DNA of 64,000 nt from Pseudanabaena sp. (GCA_003249035.1 QBMK01000006.1:209331-273330); one strand, 5' to 3'; shown: positions 37,076 through 46,111, counted from the first letter of the stretch. Made by a program: numbers and translations. Notes: generated from the sequence alone by a model not told the origin.

Positions 37076-37525
37076 ATGGAAGTTAGATTTCGAGAATGTG
37101 ATTGGTTCGACTTGTGGATCTGGATAAAATTTAATGAAATCCCATCCCAGCAAGAAAAACAACTTTTAGATGAATTATTTAATTCTTGGTTTCTGCTTGG
37201 TAAGCTAGGCGGTTTCAATGCCTGCAATATGCAAGTTTTAGAATCTGGCGTTGATATTAGCTATTTTGATTATGACAACCAAGCAGCCGATGACGAGATG
37301 ATGTCGGTCATGCACAACATGACTGATCTTGAATACGAAAACGAATGGGGTCGCTGTTGGGTTGATTTGGGAACAACCGATGCGATCGCGATCGATACTT
37401 TAGTAAATGCGTTACGTCAGTTTGACAAGGAATATGTAGCGATCGCAGAAGTAATTATTGGCGGACAAAACTCTGATTGGTTGGTTGAGTCCAAGAGCTT
37501 AGATGATGAAGATTATGATCGGTAA
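37076..37525 (+). CDS. DUF3531 family protein
   Basis: A 149-residue acidic soluble protein. Blocks VRFRECDWFDLWIWIKF, SWFLLGKLGGFNACNMQV and YENEWGRCWVDLGTTDAIAI fit DUF3531, a family shared by cyanobacteria and plastids with no known function. Start ATG at 37076. It is 53 bp upstream of gloA on the same strand and could be cotranscribed. Confidence 0.85.
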   Translation: MEVRFRECDWFDLWIWIKFNEIPSQQEKQLLDELFNSWFLLGKLGGFNACNMQVLESGVDISYFDYDNQAADDEMMSVMHNMTDLEYENEWGRCWVDLGTTDAIAIDTLVNALRQFDKEYVAIAEVIIGGQNSDWLVESKSLDDEDYDR

Positions 37526-37578
37526 ACTGTTAGAGAGATAATTTGTATCTCTCTAACAAAATTTAGAGGAAAACCAAA

Positions 37579-37962
37579 ATGCGTGTTTTACATACAATGA
37601 TTCGGGTTGGAGATCTAGAGCGATCGCTTGATTTTTATAGTAATGTCCTCGGCATGAAAATATTGCGCCGTAAAGATTACCCAAATGGACACTTTACATT
37701 AGCTTTTGTTGGTTATGGCGATGAATCCAGCAATGCTGTTATTGAGCTAACCCATAACTGGGATACCAATACCTACGACATAGGCTCTGGGTATGGCCAT
37801 ATAGCATTGGGCATGGAAAACATCTATACCGCCTGTGACGCTATTCGTGAAAAAGGTGGCAAAATAACCCGCGAGCCCGGTCCCATGAAACATGGCACGA
37901 CTGAGATTGCCTTTGTTGAAGATCCAGATGGTTATAAAATCGAATTGATTCAACTCAAATAA
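37579..37962 (+). CDS. gloA: Lactoylglutathione lyase (glyoxalase I)
   Basis: A 127-residue metalloenzyme that isomerises the methylglyoxal-glutathione adduct to S-lactoylglutathione. Family features are [60 protein letters not shown] and [14 protein letters not shown]. The metal ligands His5, the Glu in VIELTHNW, the His in YGHIALGM and the last Glu are in place. The last two codons and the stop lie inside a 22-bp hairpin. Confidence 0.95.
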   Translation: MRVLHTMIRVGDLERSLDFYSNVLGMKILRRKDYPNGHFTLAFVGYGDESSNAVIELTHNWDTNTYDIGSGYGHIALGMENIYTACDAIREKGGKITREPGPMKHGTTEIAFVEDPDGYKIELIQLK

Positions 37963-38000
37963 CTTAAATTGATGCGAAGCATCAATTTAAGTTATTTGAG
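37954..38000 (+). terminator. Perfect 22-bp hairpin spanning the gloA stop codon
   Basis: The left arm 37954-37975 covers the final codons and stop of gloA. The right arm is 37979-38000, GAA loop. It is AT-rich, unlike most of the other long hairpins. Confidence 0.75.
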
Positions 38001-38053
38001 GATTGAGATAAAAATTGTTATAAGCTGTAAAGCTGCACACCAGTAGCCTAGTC

Positions 38054-39484
38054 ATGCGTAGACCCCGATATACATCTTCTTGGCAACCCAAGCGCAAATC
38101 TTGGTTGCGAAATATTTTACTTTTGATCCTGATTGGTTTGCCATTACTATTAATTTTGGCAGAACTAATTGCGCGAGGAGCAGTTTTAGCAACAGGTAGT
38201 GCCAACCAGCTTGCCCCCAACAAAACTGTAGCGATCGCTCAGTCCTATGCTTTTAGATTACAGGACTCCAATGGTAATAGCTATCCTGGACTACCAGATG
38301 CTGGGCTGCTCCGAGTAAAACGCAGCCCAATACTGGGTTATGAATTACTTCCCAGTCAAAGTAGTGAATATTGGCAAATCAACGATCAGGGCTTTCGTCA
38401 AGATTCATCCGTACCCGTTGTCAAGCCTGCTAACGAGATCCGAGTGTTTTTGGTTGGTGCTTCCACCGCTTTTACAAATATGGCGGAAAAGAATCAAAAG
38501 GCATTGGCTTTTAAGGTTGAGAAATTGCTTAATGAGCGTGTACGCGCGCAAAATAGTAGCCCCGAGAAGTTTAAGCCCAAAGAAATCCCCTACTTTGCTG
38601 ATCAAATTGAATCGATGCGAGCATTGCCTCCGCGTATTCGGGATGGAAGCTATCGCGTAATTGCTGCGGCAGTTCCTGGATATAGTTCTGGGAATGAACT
38701 GGGTCTGTTAGCTCATAAGGTGATGGCATATAGCCCCAATGCTCTGCTAATTCTGGATGGCTACGAAGATTTGCGATCGCCTAGCAATCAGTCTGCTCGC
38801 GAAATCGGGAACGTTGAGCAAATGTTACGCGATCCACTCGCCCAATATCGCCAACATTTAACCCAGCAATTTAATAACTGGCTAAATTCGCTTTATCTTG
38901 TCAAAGCTTGGCAAAAATGGATAGTTCCAGCCGACATAACTACATTTAGTTCGGAATATCAAGTTTTTAACGCAGAACAACTAAGCAAAGATCCTCAAGA
39001 ACTTCAAAAAAGGATCGAGAGATATCTTTACAATGCTCAGCAAATGACACGATTGGCAAACAATATTCCTTCTTTGATCATTCTTCAGCCAGAAATTACG
39101 GGCAAGCAAAAGTCCTTAACTAAAGAAGAAGAAGGCATTCTGAAATCCTTGGGCAAGGAATATAGCGATCGCGCCACCAATGCTTACAAGATTGCCGAAC
39201 AATCACTTAGTAATAGTCCGCTCAAGCCTAAGTTTGTCAATTTTTATCAGATATTTCAAAATACTAACCAGCAGGCTTTCATTGATCCTATCCATTTAAC
39301 TGAAGCTGCAAACGATTTGTTAGCGCAAAAATTATATGAAAGCACCGAGCAGCTATTTTTAGTTCAGCCCAACCCAAATGCACTAAATAGCGAGGTTGAG
39401 CGGCAACCTATACCAGCTCCTCAGCCATTAGTTACGCCAGAACCTAGCCCTCCTAACCTTCTTCGCTCTCTAGTTAATCCTTAG
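38054..39484 (+). CDS. Membrane-anchored SGNH-hydrolase-like protein
   Basis: A 476-residue protein. An N-terminal membrane anchor (ILLLILIGLPLLLILAELIA) follows a basic tail. Residues 90-420 resemble an SGNH fold: VFLVGASTAF could be the block I Ser, AAAVPGYSSGNELGLLAHKV and LLILDGYEDLRSPSNQ fit blocks II-III, and DPIHLTEAANDLLA carries the Asp-x-x-His of block V. The C-terminal 50 residues are Pro/Glu-rich. Such proteins may remove or add acetyl groups on surface glycans. No polysaccharide genes are next to it. Confidence 0.72.
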   Translation: MRRPRYTSSWQPKRKSWLRNILLLILIGLPLLLILAELIARGAVLATGSANQLAPNKTVAIAQSYAFRLQDSNGNSYPGLPDAGLLRVKRSPILGYELLPSQSSEYWQINDQGFRQDSSVPVVKPANEIRVFLVGASTAFTNMAEKNQKALAFKVEKLLNERVRAQNSSPEKFKPKEIPYFADQIESMRALPPRIRDGSYRVIAAAVPGYSSGNELGLLAHKVMAYSPNALLILDGYEDLRSPSNQSAREIGNVEQMLRDPLAQYRQHLTQQFNNWLNSLYLVKAWQKWIVPADITTFSSEYQVFNAEQLSKDPQELQKRIERYLYNAQQMTRLANNIPSLIILQPEITGKQKSLTKEEEGILKSLGKEYSDRATNAYKIAEQSLSNSPLKPKFVNFYQIFQNTNQQAFIDPIHLTEAANDLLAQKLYESTEQLFLVQPNPNALNSEVERQPIPAPQPLVTPEPSPPNLLRSLVNP

Positions 39485-39613
39485 GCTCTTGCTATGTGAA
39501 CTTTGCGTTCACTTTCAGCTTAAAGCGATGGGTATAGAAAAAAGCAAAAACTGATTTTCATAATGATAATTGCTAAAGTAAACTATATAAGTCAGTGAAT
39601 TTAATAAATATTT

Positions 39614-39712
39614 ATGGTAGAACCAATTTTGTCAGGCATTTGCCTCGGTCTTATTTTCATTACCCTAGGCGGACTTTTTTTTGCTGCTTATCAGCAATAT
39701 CGCCGAGTCTAG
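39614..39712 (+). CDS. petG: Cytochrome b6f complex subunit PetG
   Basis: A 32-residue single-helix protein, [20 protein letters not shown] followed by [12 protein letters not shown]. It matches PetG, a small subunit needed for assembly and stability of the thylakoid cytochrome b6f complex. It is slightly shorter at the C-terminus than the usual 37-38 residues. A 15-bp terminator follows at 39728-39768. A Fur-like/MITE-end motif lies 40 bp upstream. Confidence 0.93.
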   Translation: MVEPILSGICLGLIFITLGGLFFAAYQQYRRV

Positions 39713-39727
39713 TTCTAACATAAACAC

Positions 39728-39768
39728 CAAAAAGCAGAAGAGATATGTTCTACCTCTTCTGCTTTTTG
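39728..39768 (+). terminator. petG terminator
   Basis: CAAAAAGCAGAAGAG (39728-39742) pairs perfectly with 39754-39768. Confidence 0.7.
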
Positions 39769-39791
39769 CTAGCAATTAAAGTGTGATCGGT

Positions 39792-40124
39792 TTATTCTTC
39801 TAATTCTTCGGGTTGATCTAAATATCGACAAATCTCATCAATTTTCATGCGATAAATATGTGGCCAGCCCCCGTTTGTCTCAATATCGCGTAAGAGATTA
39901 AATAGTTCATGGCGGCTATTTGGTAGAGAAGGTTGAAACAAATCATCGCGAATGCGCTTATGAATTACTTCTAAGACCCGTAAAATTTGTAAAAGATTGG
40001 CTGACGTGCCTTGCTGATTTTGAGCAATTTGCCATAGGCGATCACTGATCGCGTCAAGCTCAGATAAATCAGCAGTTTGCCCCTGTTGTGATTGTTTCTG
40101 TGATTGGATTTCAGTTTGTGCCAA
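39792..40124 (-). CDS. Conserved cyanobacterial hypothetical protein
   Basis: A 110-residue soluble, helical protein. The N-terminal 20 residues are Gln-rich. The rest (LDAISDRLWQIAQNQQGTSA, LLQILRVLEVIHKRIRDDLF, YRMKIDEICRYLDQPEELEE) has no domain I can name. It is convergent with petG and divergent from psbO, about 235 bp from the psbO start. Confidence 0.7.
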   Translation of the reverse strand: MAQTEIQSQKQSQQGQTADLSELDAISDRLWQIAQNQQGTSANLLQILRVLEVIHKRIRDDLFQPSLPNSRHELFNLLRDIETNGGWPHIYRMKIDEICRYLDQPEELEE

Positions 40125-40359
40125 GCTAAGTACCCTCGTGCGCGATAATATGGTGATTGGAATTTTACAAATTAAGTCTTTGGTTTGCCAACCTCTATGG
40201 CTAGTCTAAAGCACCACCAACTCCTTAACGATCTCAATTTAAAATCCCAAACTAGATCGTATTTTTTTTAACAGAGTTAACATAGGCTGCGCTTTGCTCT
40301 AGCTTTTCTAACTCTAAAATACACTCATTAAATCCTGTTAAATTAAAAAGAGGTTATTT

Positions 40360-41202
40360 ATGAAATTTCGTAGTTTTACGAAAGCAATTTTTACATTGTG
40401 TATCAGTTTATGTATGTTAGTAGTAAGCGGTCTATTTGCTACTAATGCGATCGCTGCTGTTGAACCAGGCTTGACCTACGACCAAATTGTAAATACTGGC
40501 TTGGCGAACAAATGTTCTGACATTTTGGGTTCCTCTCGCGGTGGGCGAAACTTTATTCCTATTGAAGCTGGTCAATCTGCCGAAATTTCAGATCTTTGCT
40601 TAGAACCAACTTCATTTTTTGTTAAAGAAGAATCCAGCAACAAGCGCAAAAAATCAGAATTTGTAGCAAGTAAGTTGATGACTCGCTCAACATCTAGCCT
40701 TGACTTTGTAAAGGCTACTGTAACTGGGAATAGTGATGGTAGCCTCAGCTTAGTTGAAACTGATGGTTTAGACTATCAACCCATCACCGTCAAAATGCCT
40801 GGTGGTGAACTGGTAGCAATTTTGTTCACCATTAAAGGTTTCAACGCCAAAACTGCTCCTGGCGTAAATGGCATTACCACATCAGTTGATTTCGTTGGTT
40901 CTACCGATGTCCCTACCTATCGTGGTTCTGGCTTCATCGATCCTAAGGGTCGTGGTCTAGCGATCGGTTATGACTCTGCCGAGGGTTTACCTGGTAAGCG
41001 CAACTCTTTTGATAACCGCAGCGTAAAGGATGACTCCACCTCCAAAGGTACTATGTCATTGCAAATCGCTAAGCTCAATGCTGATACTGGCGAAATCGCT
41101 GGCACTTTCGAGACCGAGCAAACCTCTGACAATGACCTTGGTGGTGTTGAGCCCAAGGAAGTCATCATTCGCGGCATATTTTACGGCAAAGTTAACTCTT
41201 AA
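40360..41202 (+). CDS. psbO: Photosystem II manganese-stabilising protein PsbO
   Basis: A 280-residue extrinsic subunit that stabilises the oxygen-evolving cluster on the lumenal side of PSII. The signal peptide for lumen export is clear (LCISLCMLVVSGLFATNAIA, cleaved before AVEPGL). Mature motifs are LTYDQIVNTGLANKCSD and LCLEPTSFFVKEE (the conserved Cys pair), then VDFVGSTDVPTYRGSGFIDP and KGRGLAIGYDSA. Length is standard. A perfect 21-bp terminator follows, then a copy of the 103-bp element. Confidence 0.97.
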   Translation: MKFRSFTKAIFTLCISLCMLVVSGLFATNAIAAVEPGLTYDQIVNTGLANKCSDILGSSRGGRNFIPIEAGQSAEISDLCLEPTSFFVKEESSNKRKKSEFVASKLMTRSTSSLDFVKATVTGNSDGSLSLVETDGLDYQPITVKMPGGELVAILFTIKGFNAKTAPGVNGITTSVDFVGSTDVPTYRGSGFIDPKGRGLAIGYDSAEGLPGKRNSFDNRSVKDDSTSKGTMSLQIAKLNADTGEIAGTFETEQTSDNDLGGVEPKEVIIRGIFYGKVNS

Positions 41203-41208
41203 TTTTGT

Positions 41209-41255
41209 CAACAAAAAAAGAGAGTCTCCTATTCGGAGACTCTCTTTTTTTGTTG
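41209..41255 (+). terminator. psbO terminator, perfect 21-bp stem
   Basis: Arms 41209-41229 and 41235-41255, TATTC loop; core AAAGAGAGTCTCC. It begins 7 bp after the psbO stop. Confidence 0.8.
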
Positions 41256-41271
41256 TTTCTACTTACACTAA

Positions 41272-41397
41272 ACTCTCGTTATACCAATTCACAAAAGTGT
41301 CGTCACACTTTTGTGAATTAAAAACCAAATCCAGCAAGGGTTTTAAAAACGCAAAATGGCTAAGCCATTTTGTGTTTTGGTATTAATACTCTCGTTA
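41272..41397 (+). mobile_element. 103-bp MITE-like element A3 with flanking direct repeat
   Basis: The element at 41281-41383 has inverted ends ATACCAA/TTGGTAT and the same three hairpins as A1 and A2. The word ACTCTCGTTA occurs at 41272-41281 and again at 41388-41397 (TAAT lies between the right end and the second copy), which is consistent with a 9-10 bp target duplication. Confidence 0.82.
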
Positions 41398-41514
41398 ATC
41401 AAAACAGTATGCGAAATCCCTTTGAAGAAAATTTGATCTATTTGATGGGTAGCGAACGTTGAGAGATTTACAACTCTTTACTAGAAATCCTATGAAATCA
41501 TATTTCCCCTAATT

Positions 41515-42363
41515 ATGAATAAGAAAAGTCCAAAATTATCATTAAATCCCCTTAAACATGTTCCGCAATTTATTCTTTTAATAGCGATCGCAACTTTAAC
41601 GGTATTTCCTTTACTCTGGTTGATAAGCACTGCTTTTAAATCACCTAGCGAAAATATTTTTCAATCCGTACCGCAGCTATTACCTGCCCAGCCAACCTTT
41701 GGCAACTTCATTAAAGTCTGGAAAAATTCTCGCTTCGATCTTTATCTCTGGAATAGCTTCTTTGTTTCCAGTATCACCGTTATTTTAAATTTATTATTCT
41801 GCTCACTTGCCGCTTTTCCTCTTGCCAGACTAGATTTTAAAGGACGCGATCCAATATTTTGGGCGATCGTTGGCACGACGATGATCCCATTTCAAATTAC
41901 GATGATTCCCCTATACATTCTTGCTGTGCAGCTAAATCTCAAGAACACATATGCAGGATTGATTTTCCCATATGTAATTTCTGCTTTTGGAATTTTCTTA
42001 CTACGCCAAGCCTTTCAAAGCGTTCCTAAAGAAATGGAAGAAGCAGCGCGAATGGATGGCTGCTCTAGCTTAGGGATCTGGTGGCACATAATGTTGCCTG
42101 CGGCGCGTCCTGCCCTCACAACTCTGGCAGTATTTACTTTTGTGGCAATGTGGGGAGATTTTCTCTGGCCATTAGCAATTGTGGATAAAGCTGAGCTTTA
42201 TACCCTGCCTCGGGGTATTGCTAGTCTTACCAGTGCCTTTTCCGAAGATTGGCGCTTAATTGCTGCAGGTTCTGCGATTTCGATGTTGCCAGTTTTTGTC
42301 GTGTTTGTATTTCTGCAACGTTACATCATTCCTACAGAGGCAAGTATTGGAGTCAAAGGATAA
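41515..42363 (+). CDS. Sugar-type ABC transporter permease
   Basis: A 282-residue inner-membrane permease of the MalG/LacG type (CUT1 family). Six helices are expected (for example FILLIAIATLTVFPLLWLIS). The EAA loop is visible: PKEMEEAARMDGCSSLGIWW, then HIMLPAARPAL. Proteins of this type pair with a MalF-like permease, a binding protein and an ATPase to import sugars or polyols. None of these is next to it, so the system must be split elsewhere. The substrate is unknown. Confidence 0.9.
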   Translation: MNKKSPKLSLNPLKHVPQFILLIAIATLTVFPLLWLISTAFKSPSENIFQSVPQLLPAQPTFGNFIKVWKNSRFDLYLWNSFFVSSITVILNLLFCSLAAFPLARLDFKGRDPIFWAIVGTTMIPFQITMIPLYILAVQLNLKNTYAGLIFPYVISAFGIFLLRQAFQSVPKEMEEAARMDGCSSLGIWWHIMLPAARPALTTLAVFTFVAMWGDFLWPLAIVDKAELYTLPRGIASLTSAFSEDWRLIAAGSAISMLPVFVVFVFLQRYIIPTEASIGVKG

Positions 42364-42551
42364 AAAAGACAAGAAGCATCTACTTTATCCTCTGACATAT
42401 TGCTCTTGCGGTAGTTTTGAACTTAGGGTAATTTATGACTCTTAAGGCATGGATATTAAATTTAATCTAAATTTAATATTTTGCAGTCTTCTTACTCTGT
42501 ATCAAACTAAGCAACTTCGGCAAATTTAAGGGAAGCAATTCGTACATTAAA

Positions 42552-44228
42552 ATGGGCATCTACAAGACATTTCAAGGCTTTATTTCTCAAGGTTGTGTTT
42601 ATTTGCTTCCTATCACGATCGCTACACCCTTCATCGCGATCGCTACACCCGTGATCGCCCAATCACAAGTAACTCAAAACACACAAACGACTACGCAAAA
42701 TATTATTTATGTAAATCCTCAAACAGGAAGCGATCGCCCCGAGCAAGGTAGTAATGCTACACCATTCAAGACAATCACCTATGCCATTAGCCGCGCTCAG
42801 GCTGGACAAATTATTCAGCTAGCCTATGGAACCTACAGTAGTGCAACGGGTGAGCAGTTCCCAATACGGTTGAGGTCGAATGTGACCTTGCGGGGTAACG
42901 AAACTAATAAGGGTAAAGACATCGTGATTTTGGGTGGTGGAAGCCTACTAACAGGATCGGGGTTTCCTCAAAATGTGACAATCACTGTTGGCGACCGTGC
43001 AGAACTGCGGGGTGTAATCGTGACCAATCCTAATCCTAGAGGTTATGGATTGTGGATTGAAAATGCTAGTCCTGAGATCGCTAATAATACTTTTCTGGAT
43101 AACAAACAAGACGGCGGCTTAATTACAGGTAAATCAACGGCAATCGTCTCAGCAAACCAGTTTTTTCGGAATGGCACAAGTGGCTTAGCGATCGAGGGGG
43201 AATCTAGTCCAGATATTCGTGGCAATCTATTTCAGCAAACTACTTTTGGTATTAGCATTCGTCAAGATGCATCTCCTCAAATTACTGACAATACTTTTAC
43301 CCAAAATCAAAATGGAATTTTAATTCAAGCTAATGCCAAACCAGTTTTGCGAGGCAACGCAATTGTCAATAATCGCAATTATGGCTTAACTATTTCTGAT
43401 GCAGCAATGCCAGATTTAGGAAGGCCCAATGATGCTGGCAATAACTCTTTTCAGGATAACGGCATATTTGATTTGCAAAATGTCAGCAGTAATGCGGTTG
43501 TCGCTAATGGCAATCAATTAGATATTAATAAAGTAAAGGGAAATTTACAATTGTCGGGTGTTCGTCCGCCATCTAATCTATTTTCCAATAGCCCTTCAGC
43601 AAATTCTAAAACGTTAAATGCTACGTCAGTAGGTAAAGCTTTACCAATCAACACGCCAAAAAACGATCGCTTTGCAAAGATCAACCAACAACTTGTACCA
43701 AAGATTGCCACCAGCCAGCCCATGACTATTCCGCCTAATCTTGATACTCCACCAGCATTGGTTAGACCATCTTCAAATCAGAGCTATAGTTTTAATCCAA
43801 ACAATCAAATAAATCAATCAAATAACTCTTTTTGGTTCGAGCCTGTTACTTCTGTGATTATCAGAATTACACCAAAGAGTCTCAACTCCCCACTTCCTTC
43901 TAATACCGAAATTAGCACTAGGTTGGCACCAGTTCGATCTCGCCCACCTAGTGGCGAACCAGTCAATCGACCAATCCAAATTGCACCACTTTCTAATACT
44001 AGTTTTAGACCTCAAGCCCGCCCTCGCTATCGTGTAGTTGTGCCAGTGTCTTCAACAAATGCTGTTGCCCAAGTACGGCAGATTGTGCCAAATTCTTTTG
44101 CTTCTCGGCTTAATGGCTATTTAGTGGTGCAGATAGGAGCTTATACTGATCGAAGTATCGCTGAAGTACAAGTTTCTCGACTTGCACAACAAGGACTATC
44201 TGCAAGAATTGAGTCAATTAATCCATAG
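42552..44228 (+). CDS. DUF1565/beta-helix protein with C-terminal SPOR domain
   Basis: A 558-residue probably exported protein: an N-terminal hydrophobic stretch (YLLPITIATPFIAIATPVIA) ends in AQS. Residues about 50-120 fit DUF1565 (IIYVNPQTGSDRPEQGSNAT; FKTITYAISRAQAGQIIQLA). Residues 120-330 fit right-handed beta-helix repeats (PEIANNTFLDNKQDGGLITG). An Asn/Pro/Ser-rich linker follows, then a SPOR-like domain at about 485-558 (LVVQIGAYTDRSIAEVQVSR). SPOR domains bind septal or denuded peptidoglycan, so the protein could be a cell-wall-tethered carbohydrate-binding or lyase-like factor. No catalytic site is evident. Confidence 0.78.
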   Translation: MGIYKTFQGFISQGCVYLLPITIATPFIAIATPVIAQSQVTQNTQTTTQNIIYVNPQTGSDRPEQGSNATPFKTITYAISRAQAGQIIQLAYGTYSSATGEQFPIRLRSNVTLRGNETNKGKDIVILGGGSLLTGSGFPQNVTITVGDRAELRGVIVTNPNPRGYGLWIENASPEIANNTFLDNKQDGGLITGKSTAIVSANQFFRNGTSGLAIEGESSPDIRGNLFQQTTFGISIRQDASPQITDNTFTQNQNGILIQANAKPVLRGNAIVNNRNYGLTISDAAMPDLGRPNDAGNNSFQDNGIFDLQNVSSNAVVANGNQLDINKVKGNLQLSGVRPPSNLFSNSPSANSKTLNATSVGKALPINTPKNDRFAKINQQLVPKIATSQPMTIPPNLDTPPALVRPSSNQSYSFNPNNQINQSNNSFWFEPVTSVIIRITPKSLNSPLPSNTEISTRLAPVRSRPPSGEPVNRPIQIAPLSNTSFRPQARPRYRVVVPVSSTNAVAQVRQIVPNSFASRLNGYLVVQIGAYTDRSIAEVQVSRLAQQGLSARIESINP

Positions 44229-44354
44229 CTCGTCTCGCAGCCAAAAAATAAAATCGGTTCCTAACTGAAAATTGCTTGTAGCATTTCGTTTTTTGGATTT
44301 TGATGAAAAAACAGATAAAATGCAGAGGTCTAAACTTTTTTTGATAATTGTCCT

Positions 44355-44726
44355 ATGACCTTAAACAAAGTTCACCTAGTTGGACGAGCAGGGCGAGATC
44401 CTGAAGTTAAATATTTTGAGTCTGGCAAGGTGGTTTGCAACTTTACGATCGCCGTTAATCGCAATACTAGCAACCGCGATGATCCACCCGATTGGTTTGA
44501 CTTAGAAATGTGGGACAAAACTGCCGAAGTTGCGAAGAATTTCGTCAGAAAAGGAAGCTTAATTGGCATATCCGGATCACTCAAGTTTGATCGTTGGAAC
44601 GATCGCACTACGGGTGATGAGCGCCAAAAACCTGTAATACGAGTTGAGCGCCTAGATCTGCTTGGTTCGCGCAAAGAAAATGAAGCTGCTAGCAGTAGTA
44701 GCGGTAGCTATGACGAAGATTTCTAA
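44355..44726 (+). CDS. ssb: Single-stranded DNA-binding protein
   Basis: A 123-residue OB-fold protein (KVHLVGRAGRDPEVKYFESG; VVCNFTIAVNRNTSNRDDPP; DWFDLEMWDKTAEVAKNFVR). It binds single-stranded DNA in replication and repair. The acidic tail is short and ends in DEDF. The usual DDxPF-type tip that recruits partners is therefore altered, as the penultimate Pro is missing. It is about 30-50 residues shorter than enterobacterial SSB. A second SSB may exist elsewhere. A hairpin terminator follows. Confidence 0.93.
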   Translation: MTLNKVHLVGRAGRDPEVKYFESGKVVCNFTIAVNRNTSNRDDPPDWFDLEMWDKTAEVAKNFVRKGSLIGISGSLKFDRWNDRTTGDERQKPVIRVERLDLLGSRKENEAASSSSGSYDEDF

Positions 44727-44743
44727 ATTTAAATTCTTTGTTT

Positions 44744-44768
44744 AAAAGCCTTGTAAATCAAGGCTTTT
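44744..44768 (+). terminator. ssb terminator
   Basis: AAAAGCCTTG (44744-44753) pairs with 44759-44768, with T-rich sequence after it. Confidence 0.75.
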
Positions 44769-44882
44769 TAGCCTTTTTTTGTTCGGTTTAATACGGTTTT
44801 CCTACTCAAAGCTTCGCGAGCGCATCAGTAAAAATATACATAGATGTTCATAGCGTATTTCAAGATACAGGAAAGCAAATAT

Positions 44883-45179
44883 ATGTTTAACCTTGGCGAA
44901 CTCAACTCCACAAACAACCTTTTACTCGATTATCTCAAAAATCAATCACCTGAGACATTAGCTACAGTCGCTCAGTCTGTCACGCCTGAAGCACAACAAA
45001 TTATCAACCAAAATATTCAAAACTTGCTGGGTATATTGCCACCACAGCATTTCAACGTAAGCATCACCACTGATCGCGAAAACTTAGCAGGTCTAATAGG
45101 CTCAGCAATGATGACAGGTTACTTCATTCGCCAAATGGAAACGAGAATGCAGCTAGACCATTCCTTAGATGCACTATAG
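44883..45179 (+). CDS. DUF760 family protein
   Basis: 98 residues from ATG at 44883, which has AGGAA about ten bases upstream; an earlier ATG at 44844 adds 13 atypical residues. The core (LLLDYLKNQSPETLATVAQS, ILPPQHFNVSITTDRENLAG, LIGSAMMTGYFIRQMETRMQ) fits DUF760, found in cyanobacteria and chloroplasts. Function unknown; the plant relatives are plastid proteins. It is convergent with crtR, with a shared hairpin between. Confidence 0.85.
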   Translation: MFNLGELNSTNNLLLDYLKNQSPETLATVAQSVTPEAQQIINQNIQNLLGILPPQHFNVSITTDRENLAGLIGSAMMTGYFIRQMETRMQLDHSLDAL

Positions 45180-45196
45180 CTATTACTTTTTGGTAT

Positions 45197-45229
45197 TAAA
45201 AAAGGGAGCGCTTAGCGCTCCCTTTTTTA
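45197..45229. terminator. Perfect 15-bp hairpin including the crtR stop codon
   Basis: Arms 45197-45211 and 45215-45229, TTA loop; core GGGAGCGC. The right arm includes the crtR stop (45227-45229). Both convergent genes could use it. Confidence 0.8.
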
Positions 45230-46111
45230 TTTTTGTTTATGCCCGTGAAAGCGAATACCTAAGAACACATCATATATAAAACCAGCAAGATCTGGCATCT
45301 TTAGCAGACCTAATGTCTGAGGTGAGCCATTTGCATCAAGCAAAGGTTTCATCTGATAATATGTTTTTTCGTAGTAATACCAAGGCACATTCGGCCAGAG
45401 ATGGTGAATTAAGTGATAGTTCTGACCTAGTAACAAAATATTCAAAAATCTTCCAGGATAAACTCTGGCATTTTTCCAGCGCGATCGCTCAACAAAAGGA
45501 CGATGGGGCAAATAGTCAAAGAATAAGCCTAACAAAAGTCCCATCACGGCTGCGGGCACAAACCAGAAGTTCATCATATAAACGAGAAAACCGTAATGGT
45601 AACCCACAATCAAGGTAGCTATTACAATTAACCTGCTAATTGCCCATTCTAAAAGCTCATAATTTCTCCATAGCCGACGCTGGAAAAAGAAAACTTCGTG
45701 ATAGAAAAAGCGAGCTGCAATCAACCACAATGGGCCGCCTGTCGAGACAAAGTGGTCTGGGTCATCTTCTTCATCATTTACATGGGCATGGTGCTGCATG
45801 TGGACGCGGGTAAATACAGGAAACACAAATCCTTGCAAAATTGCTGCAATATGGCCGATCGCTGCATTGACAATGCGATTGGGATGAGCAACATTATGGC
45901 AAGCATCATGAATTACTGTACCCAGTACATAAAGCGCCGAAAAATTACAAACAAATACGAGCCAGTGCGCCCAGCCCCATACCCAATACCCTGTTGTCGA
46001 TGCAGTTGCTAAAACGATCGAACCAAGTAGCAGTAGTATCGTCGGATTAAATCCCTGTGCTGCACCCATCACACCGATTGGAACAGTTAGGGCTTTGCCC
46101 TGCTGCTGCAT
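45227..46111 (-). CDS. crtR: Beta-carotene hydroxylase CrtR
   Basis: A 294-residue membrane di-iron enzyme of the fatty-acid-desaturase superfamily that hydroxylates beta-ionone rings to make zeaxanthin. The histidine boxes are VIHDACHNVAHPNR, FTRVHMQHHAHVNDEEDDPD and LGQNYHLIHHLWPNVPWYYY. The rest (STGGPLWLIAARFFYHEVFF; PHRPFVERSRWKNARVYPG) matches cyanobacterial CrtR. A perfect 18-bp palindrome lies 52-69 bp upstream of the ATG. Confidence 0.94.
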   Translation of the reverse strand: MQQQGKALTVPIGVMGAAQGFNPTILLLLGSIVLATASTTGYWVWGWAHWLVFVCNFSALYVLGTVIHDACHNVAHPNRIVNAAIGHIAAILQGFVFPVFTRVHMQHHAHVNDEEDDPDHFVSTGGPLWLIAARFFYHEVFFFQRRLWRNYELLEWAISRLIVIATLIVGYHYGFLVYMMNFWFVPAAVMGLLLGLFFDYLPHRPFVERSRWKNARVYPGRFLNILLLGQNYHLIHHLWPNVPWYYYEKTYYQMKPLLDANGSPQTLGLLKMPDLAGFIYDVFLGIRFHGHKQK

